A stretch of DNA of 5,143 bases from Limisphaerales bacterium (GTDB lineage: Bacteria > Verrucomicrobiota > Verrucomicrobiia > Limisphaerales > UBA11358): positions 5,097 through 10,239 of the forward strand of contig PKZR01000209.1 in assembly GCA_003133815.1 (NCBI GenBank), written 5' to 3'. Positions 1-5,143 of the stretch are shown here, in pieces. The position numbers and the translations under genes were made by a program. Within the stretch, counting starts at the first letter, position 1. The number at the start of each line of letters is the position of its first letter. A model generated the notes under the pieces. It had not been told where the DNA came from and made no database searches. It was given only the letters and a program-made list of their open reading frames with translations.

Positions 1-3000
1 CGCGATCGCTACCGGCATTCGGTGGAATTTCTGGCCCGGCAAAGTAAATTTTCGGAAGCGGACATAGCGCAGCGCGCCGTCCAACTGGCCGCTGACCGTG
101 CGCGTCTAAAAGTCGAAAGCGATCGCGCCACCCATGTTGGTTTTTATCTGATCGACAAAGGCCGGGCCGAACTCGCACGGCTCGCCCAAGTCCACTGGCC
201 GTGGCAGACCACGATTGAGCGCTGCATCCACCGCTTTCCCCTGGCATTTTACGCCGGCGGAATCGGTTTGCTGACGCTGCTGGCCACGCTCGGGTTTGTG
301 CGGCAGGCGCTGGCGTTGGACGTGCAGGACTGGAAACTGATTTTCTTCACGCTGGTTTTTCTGCTGTGCGCAAGCCAGTTGGCCGTGGCGCTGATGAACT
401 GGCTGTCCACCTTGCTGGTGAATCCCTGCCTGCTTCCGCGCTTGGATTTTTCCGCCGGCATTCCGGCGGATTGCCGCACGATGGTCGTCGTGCCCACGAT
501 GCTCACGAGCGTGGCGGGCGTGGATCGTCTGCTCGAGACCCTGGAGATTCATCACCTCGCGAACCGGGATCAACATCTGCACTTCGCGCTGCTGACGGAT
601 TTCCGCGACGCGCCCGCCGAAGCGCAACCGGGCGACGCAACCTTGATTCAACGCGCGCGGGCCGGCATCGCGTCGTTGAACAACAAATATTCTTCCGCCG
701 GCCAAAATCTTTTTTTCCTGTTCCATCGGCCGCGCCGGTGGAACGCCGGTGAAAACCTGTGGATGGGCTACGAGCGCAAGCGCGGAAAGCTCATGGAATT
801 TAACGCGCTGCTGCGCGGCGGTGCGCCCGGTTGTTTTTCCGAAATCGCAGGCGAGACCGCCATCCTGCCGGAAATTAAATATGTCATCACGCTTGATACC
901 GACACGCAGTTACCGCGCGAGGCTGCGCGCCAACTCGTCGGCACGATGGCGCATCCGTTGAACCGGCCGGTGTTCGACGCCACGCGCGGAACCGTCCGCG
1001 AAGGCTACAGCATTCTCCAGCCGCGCGTCGGCGTGAGCCTGCCGGGCGCCCGTCGGTCGTGGTTTGTGCGACTGTTTGCCGGCGACGCGGGTATTGATCC
1101 TTACACGCGGGAAGTGTCCGACGTGTATCAGGATGTATTCCACGAAGGTTCGTTTATCGGCAAAGGGATTTACGATGTGGATGCCTTTCAGCGCGCGATG
1201 GCCGGACGTTTTCCAGAAAATACCATTCTCAGCCACGATTTGCTGGAAGCCTGCCACGCGCGCTCCGCGCTGGTGTGCGACGTGGAATTTTACGAGGAAT
1301 TTCCCTCGCGCTACAACGTGGACATGAACCGCCGTTACCGCTGGATTCGCGGTGACTGGCAGATCACGCAATGGCTGCTGCCGCGCGTGCCCGGTTCCGA
1401 TGCGCGGCGCATCGCCAATCCGCTCTCGGTGTTATCGCAATGGAAAATTTTCGACAACCTCCGGCGCAGCCTTGTTCCCGTAGCGCTCCTGCTTTTTTTG
1501 CTCGGCGGCTGGCTGTTTGAACCGGGGCTCGGCGGCCTTGGCTTGCTGGTGGTGTTCGGCATCATCGCGCTGCCGGGCCTGCTGGCGGCGGGGTTCAGCG
1601 CGGTGCGCAAGCCAGAGGATTTGCCCTGGACAATGCATCTGCACGGCGTCGCCGTGTCCGGCAGCCGGCAGCTCGGTCAGATTTTTCTCACGCTCGCGTT
1701 TCTAGCCTACGACGCGTTCATCAGCCTGGATGCCATCGGGAGAACCCTCGTGCGGTTGCTCGTGACTCGCAAACGGCTGCTCGAATGGCAAACTTCGAGC
1801 GACTCCGAACGCACCGCGCGCGCCGACCTCGCTGATTTTTATGCGACCATGTGGGTTGCGCCCGGCCTCGCGCTGGCTGCCGGACTTTTTCTCGTGTTAC
1901 GGCAACCGGCGCAACTCGCATTTGCGCTGCCGCTCCTGCTGGTCTGGCTAGCCGCGCCATGGATCGCGTGGTGGATCAGCCAGCCCATTGAATCCGTCAC
2001 GCCGGATTTGACCGCCGAACAACTGACGTTTCTGCGCCGCACCGCGCGGATGACCTGGCATTTTTTCGACACGTTTGTCAGCGCGGTGGAGAACTGGCTG
2101 CCGCCGGATAATTTTCAGGAAGTTCCCGCCCCGACCATTGCCACGCGCACCTCGCCCACGAACATGGGTCTCGCACTGCTCGCCAATCTGGCCGCGCACG
2201 ACTTCGGCTATCTGCCGGTGGGCGGCTTGATTGAACGCACGCAAGCCACGCTCGCCACCATGCAGCGGCTTGACCGGCATCGCGGCCATTTCTATAACTG
2301 GTATGAGACGCGCACGCTCAAGCCGCTGCTCCCGCTTTACATTTCCAGCGTGGACAGCGGCAATCTCGCCGGTCATCTGCTGACGCTGGCCGCCGGTTTG
2401 CGGGAACAGGCCGAGGAAAATATTTTTACGCCGCAAATTTTTGCCGGCCTGCGCGACACGGTAAAAGTCCTCCAGGACTTGCTGCCCGAAAACAAGTCGC
2501 TCACGAACCTCGCCACGGAACTGGCATCCGCGCCGGCGGGTCTGCGCGTTGCGTTTGCCTTGTTAGAAAACGCCACGAGGCAGTCCGCTCAAATCGCGAC
2601 GGCGCTGGCCAACGAAGGGAAAGAAACCAGCCGGTGGGCGGAAATTTTGAAGCGCGATTGCGCAGCGCATTTGGAGGAATTGCGTTTCCTCGCACCGTGG
2701 CTGGCGTTGCCAGCTTCTAACCAGTTGGAAGCGAAGTTCGTTCAATTCGATCAGGCGCGCACGTTGCGTGAAGTCTCGAAGTTGGATCAATCGCCCGATC
2801 CGTTGGCTGCTGGCCCCGACGATTTCGCACGCTGCCTGCGTGAAGCTGCCGAACACGCCCGTGAGCGGCTGCTTGCGCTCGAAGCCTTGGCGAAGCAATG
2901 CGACGAACTCGCCGCGATGGATTTTGCTTTTTTATTCAACCCCGCGCGCGATTTGTTTTCCACCGGCTACAATGTCACCGAACGCCGGTTCGACACCGGC

Positions 3001-5143
3001 TTTTACGATCTGCTGGCCTCGGAGGCGCGCCTGTGCAGCTACGTCGCCATCGCACTGGGGCAGGTGCCGCAGGATCATTGGTTCTCGATGGGCCGGCTGC
3101 TGGTCGCGTCGCACGGCGATCCCATCCTCATTTCGTGGAGCGGCTCGATGTTTGAATATCTGATGCCGCTGCTGGTGATGCCAAATTATGAGAACACTTT
3201 GCTTGACCACACCTGCCAGGCGGCGGTGCAGCAGCAAATCGAATACGGAAAATTGCGCGGCGTGCCGTGGGGCATTTCCGAATCCGGCTACAACCGAACT
3301 GATGTTCAATTCAATTATCAATACCGCGCTTTCGGCGTGCCCGGTCTCGGCTTGAAACGCGGCCTCGCCGAGGATTTGGTGATCGCGCCTTACGCGACGG
3401 CGATGGCGCTGATGGTGGCGCCGGTGGCGGCGTGCGAAAATCTGCAACGGCTCGCCGCCGACGGACGCGCCGGGGCCTATGGTTTTCACGAAGCGGTGGA
3501 TTACACGCCGGCCCGCCTGCCGCCGGATGAGACCAGTGCGACGATCAAATCCTTCATGGCGCATCATCAAGGTATGAGCCTGCTCGCGCTGGTGAATTTA
3601 TTGCACGACTGGCCGATGCAACGGCGGTTCATGGCTTGCCCGCTGCTCAAGGCGGCGGACCTGCTCTTGCAGGAGCGCGTGCCGAAGACCGCCGCGAGCG
3701 TGTTCATCGAGGATTTGAAATTGGAAGAATCGCGCACGCCCTCCGGCGAGGGCGAAAGCGTGATGCGTGTTTTCACGAACCCCACCACGCCAGCACCGGA
3801 AGTTCATCTGCTTTCCAACGGCCGTTATCACGTCGTCATCAGCAGCGCGGGCGGCGGCTACAGTCGCTGGCGTGAACTTGCAGTTACTCGCTGGCGCGAA
3901 GACGCCACGCGCGACTGCTGGGGGATGTTTGTCTATCTGCGCGACCTCGGCACCGGTGAATTTTGGTCCACCGCTTATCAACCGACCTTGAAGATGACGA
4001 AAGGCTACGAAGCCATTTTCACGCAGGCGCGCGCGGAATTTCGCCATCGTCATGCGGGCATTGAGGTTCACACCGAGATCAGCGTCTCGCCGGAAGACGA
4101 CGTGGAGTTGCGGCGCATCACTCTCACCAATCGCTCGCCGGTGTCGCGGCAGATTGAACTTACGAGTTACTCGGAAGTGGTGCTTGCCGCGCAGGACGCC
4201 GACACGGCGCATCCGGCGTTTAGCAATCTGTTTGTGCAGACGGAATTCGCGCCCCAAACTTCCGCCCTGCTCTGCACCCGCCGCGCGCGTTCCCAGGACG
4301 AAAAACCGCCATGGTTGCTCCACCTGATGCAAGCCCAGGGCGAGGGTCAGGGCGAAATTTCCTGCGAAACCGACCGTTCCCGCTTTGTAGGCCGCGGTGG
4401 CAGCCTCGCCAATCCGGCGGCGATGCAAAACCTTTCGCCACTGTCGAACACTGTCGGCTCGGTGCTGGATCCCATCATGGCGTTGCGGCGCGCGGTTACA
4501 TTGCCGCCGTTTGGCACAGCCATCATTGATCTGGTGGTCGGCGTGACCGAGAGCCGGGAGTCCGCGCTCGCGCAGGTGGAAAAATATCAGAGCTCGCGCA
4601 TGACCGACCGCGTCTTTGATCTCGCGTGGACGCACAGCCAGGTGACGTTGCATCAGCTCGACGTGACCGAGGCGGAAGCGCAAATCTATGGTCGTTTGGC
4701 CAGTGCCCTCATCTATGCCGATCCCGCGCGACGCGCCAACCAGGGCGTGCTGCTCAATAATCGGCGCGGTCAAAATGGCCTTTGGAGCTACGGCATTTCC
4801 GGCGATTCGCCCATCGTCCTGCTGCGCATCAGCGACACGGAAAAAATCGAAATTGTCCGGCAGCTTATTCAGGCGCACTCCTACTGGCGCACGAAAGGAC
4901 TGACCGTTGACCTCGTCATCGTGAACGAAGATGTTTCGGTTTATCGCCAGTCGTTGCAGGATCAGATCACCACGCTGATCTCATCCGGCATCGAGGCGCA
5001 AATGCTCGACAAGCCCGGCGGCATCTTTGTCCGGCGGCTCGAACAAATCCCCAACGACGACCGCGTGCTGTTGCAGGCCGCAGCGCGCATTGTCCTCGAC
5101 GATGAAAAAGGCTCGCTGGCAGAACAGCTTGAACACCGCAGCG
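1..5143 (+). CDS. ndvB: Cyclic beta-1,2-glucan synthase (NdvB/ChvB family), internal fragment open at both ends
   Basis: Frame 1 is open for 1714 codons with no stop. The product is a multidomain inner-membrane enzyme that makes cyclic beta-1,2-glucan from UDP-glucose. Modules in order (window residue numbers): a conserved soluble lead-in at 1-75 (RDRYRH at the start, HVGFYLIDKGR near 45-55), membrane helices near 79-100 and 113-132, GT84 transferase about 155-478, a second membrane group about 491-660, glucoamylase-like cyclisation domain about 672-1205, and the start of a GH94 phosphorylase-like module from about 1262. This is the domain order of Agrobacterium ChvB and Sinorhizobium NdvB, which are about 2800-2900 residues long. 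The N-terminal few hundred residues and the GH94 catalytic core therefore lie outside the window. All the family motifs I could check are present, and no frameshift or internal stop breaks the frame, so the gene looks functional. The family assignment is near certain; the symbol is by homology, since ndvB and chvB are used for orthologues in different species. Confidence 0.96.
229..426 (+). other. Membrane segment pair preceding the GT84 domain
   Basis: Part of the glucan synthase. Residues about 79-100 (FPLAFYAGGIGLLTLLATLG) and about 113-132 (LIFFTLVFLLCASQLAVALM) are two uncharged hydrophobic stretches of helix length. A short polar turn containing D107, D110 and K112 separates them. They are followed by the conserved NWLSTLLVNPCLLPRLDF segment, which in this family leads into the cytoplasmic transferase. 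By family knowledge these helices anchor the GT84 domain and help form the glucan exit path; the exact helix ends are estimated by eye. Confidence 0.75.
463..1434 (+). other. GT84 glycosyltransferase domain (beta-1,2-glucan polymerase)
   Basis: Part of the glucan synthase, about residues 155-478. It opens with a beta strand (TMVVVPTML, 160-168), as in GT-A fold transferases. The nucleotide-sugar and metal motif is D299-T300-D301 within YVITLDTDTQLP. After it come GIDPYT (364-369), the strongly conserved EGSFIGKGIYDVDAF stretch (382-396) and SHDLLEACHARS (411-422), whose D413 is at the place expected for the catalytic base. EEFPSRYNVD (432-441) is followed by RRYRWIRGDWQ (444-454), which contains an RxxRW motif (R444, R447, W448) equivalent to the QxxRW of GT2-type synthases. 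In the family this cytoplasmic domain transfers glucose from UDP-glucose to build a beta-1,2 chain on a protein-bound primer. All expected motifs are present, so the domain is predicted to be active. Assigning D413 as the base is an inference from GT2 analogy. Confidence 0.9.
1471..1980 (+). other. Second membrane-helix group between GT84 and cyclisation domains
   Basis: Part of the glucan synthase, residues about 491-660. After the conserved WKIFDNLRRSL lead-in there are hydrophobic stretches at about 491-506, 513-530, 618-633 and 640-659. Between them, residues 561-595 hold the family-conserved LDAIGRTLVRLLVTRKRLLEW segment, which is amphipathic and probably lies along the membrane. The group ends in WISQP, just before the soluble cyclisation domain. 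By family knowledge these helices form the channel that passes the growing glucan across the inner membrane; the helix count and limits are by eye. Confidence 0.75.
2014..3615 (+). other. Glucoamylase-like cyclisation domain (PF10091-type; GH189-like)
   Basis: Part of the glucan synthase, about residues 672-1205. The first half carries PPDNFQE (701-707), RTSPTNMGL (716-724), RGHFYNWYETRT (761-772) and SSVDSGNLAGH (782-792). The second half starts at DFAFLFNPARDLFSTGYN (974-991) and continues with FYDLLASEAR (1001-1010), WSGSMFEYLMP (1046-1056), GVPWGISESGYN (1087-1098), FGVPGLGLKRG, GFHEAVDYTP (1161-1170) and MAHHQGMS (1186-1193). These match the (alpha/alpha)6-barrel domain that cyclises the linear beta-1,2-glucan by transglycosylation. 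E1052, E1094, E1164 and D1167 are conserved acids that could serve in catalysis; which ones do cannot be decided from sequence alone. A variable helical stretch lies between the halves. The domain identity is well supported; the GH189 family label is from memory of the literature. Confidence 0.88.
2398..2910 (+). other. Variable helical linker inside the cyclisation domain
   Basis: Residues about 800-970 of the glucan synthase separate the two conserved halves of the cyclisation domain. The stretch is rich in Ala, Leu, Glu, Gln and Arg, with almost no glycine in long parts, which suggests consecutive alpha helices (for example near 821-855 and 921-972). I recognise no family motif in it, whereas conserved blocks flank it closely on both sides. 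Homologues also carry a weakly conserved region here. The reading frame stays open, so this is coding sequence and not an insertion. Confidence 0.55.
3784..5143 (+). other. GH94-type phosphorylase module, N-terminal part (cut by window edge)
   Basis: Part of the glucan synthase from about residue 1262. Key stretches are VHLLSNGRYHVVIS (1268-1281), GGGYSRWRELAVTRWREDATRD (1284-1305; the start of the GH94 beta-sandwich domain), SPEDDVELRRITLTNRS (1363-1379), HPAFSNLFVQTEF (1404-1416), DRSRFVGRG (1459-1466), LDPIMALRRAVTL and RRGQNGLWSYGISGD (1588-1602). These are family landmarks of the glycoside-phosphorylase-like half of NdvB/ChvB, which controls glucan length by phosphorolysis. The window stops in the region leading to the (alpha/alpha)6 catalytic barrel, so the catalytic Asp of GH94 enzymes is not visible and activity cannot be judged here. 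The preceding LLLQERVPK segment (about 1221-1230) is a conserved connector from the cyclisation domain. Confidence 0.87.

Noticed and set aside
106..726. Antisense open frame of 206 codons on the - strand
   Set aside because: It ends opposite the sense CTA at 106-108 and is low-complexity, rich in Arg, Gln and Gly. It is a shadow of the sense gene.
366..752. Plus-strand open frame of 128 codons in another frame
   Set aside because: The product is Arg/Gly/Ala-rich and typical of out-of-frame GC-rich DNA. Frame 1 encodes conserved synthase sequence across the same bases.
910..1371. Antisense open frame of 153 codons on the - strand
   Set aside because: It ends opposite the sense TTA at 910-912 and overlaps the conserved GT84 core, so selection on the sense protein explains it.
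1948..2436. Antisense open frame of 162 codons on the - strand
   Set aside because: It ends opposite the sense CTA at 1948-1950. No domain is seen, and the sense frame is clearly the coding one.
2932..3570. Antisense open frame of 212 codons on the - strand
   Set aside because: Same register effect: it ends opposite the sense TTA at 2932-2934, and it lies over the best conserved part of the cyclisation domain.
3865..3900. Imperfect direct repeat (cgctggcg-gaa at 3865-3876 and 3889-3900)
   Set aside because: It encodes the two SRWRE/TRWRE copies of the conserved GGGYSRWRELAVTRWRED motif of the family. It is protein constraint, not a DNA repeat element.
4336..4356. Short repeat cagggcgag / cagggcgaa
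   Set aside because: Only two 9-base near-copies in a variable loop (QGEGQGE) of the phosphorylase module; too short to call a repeat.
3598..4878. Long antisense open frame (426 codons) on the - strand
   Set aside because: It is codon-aligned with the sense gene, so antisense stops appear only opposite sense TTA, CTA or TCA codons, which are rare in this GC-rich gene. It ends exactly at the sense TTA at 3598-3600, and the next upstream antisense stop is opposite TCA at 4981-4983. Its protein is Arg/His-rich with no recognisable domain.

Overview
The whole window lies inside one very large protein-coding gene on the + strand. Reading frame 1 is open from the first base to the last: 1714 complete codons plus one base, with no stop codon. 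Its translation matches cyclic beta-1,2-glucan synthase (NdvB/ChvB family) throughout. Neither the true start nor the stop is in the window, so there is no promoter, ribosome binding site, terminator or neighbouring gene to annotate. Family members run to about 2800-2900 residues, so this is roughly the middle 60% of the protein. I infer a few hundred residues missing upstream and around 1000-1100 missing downstream.

Layout: (1) bases 1-228, a soluble segment with the family's conserved RDRYRH and HVGFYLIDKGR stretches; (2) bases 229-426, two membrane helices; (3) about 463-1434, the inner-membrane GT84 glycosyltransferase, with a DTD motif, an SHD motif and an RxxRW motif; (4) about 1471-1980, a second group of membrane helices; (5) about 2014-3615, the glucoamylase-like cyclisation domain, split by a poorly conserved helical stretch at about 2398-2910; (6) about 3784 to the end, the N-terminal part of the GH94 phosphorylase-like module, cut by the window edge before its catalytic core.

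Known family biology: these modules work in one polypeptide. The GT84 domain polymerises glucose from UDP-glucose through beta-1,2 links on a protein-bound primer, the phosphorylase module trims the chain and so sets its length, and the cyclisation domain closes and releases the ring. The product goes to the periplasm, where it serves in osmoadaptation and, in rhizobia, Agrobacterium and Brucella, in host interaction.

Organism: the DNA is GC-rich, with G/C-dominated third positions and few TTA, CTA or TCA codons. It is a bacterium with a glucan-making envelope. The wording of the sequence (frequent gaa ttt, ttt ttc and aaa att codon pairs within a GC-rich gene) reminds me of Verrucomicrobia-type genomes more than of alphaproteobacteria, but this is only an impression. 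I found no mobile element, CRISPR array, RNA gene or clearly new system. The many antisense open frames are shadows of this gene.
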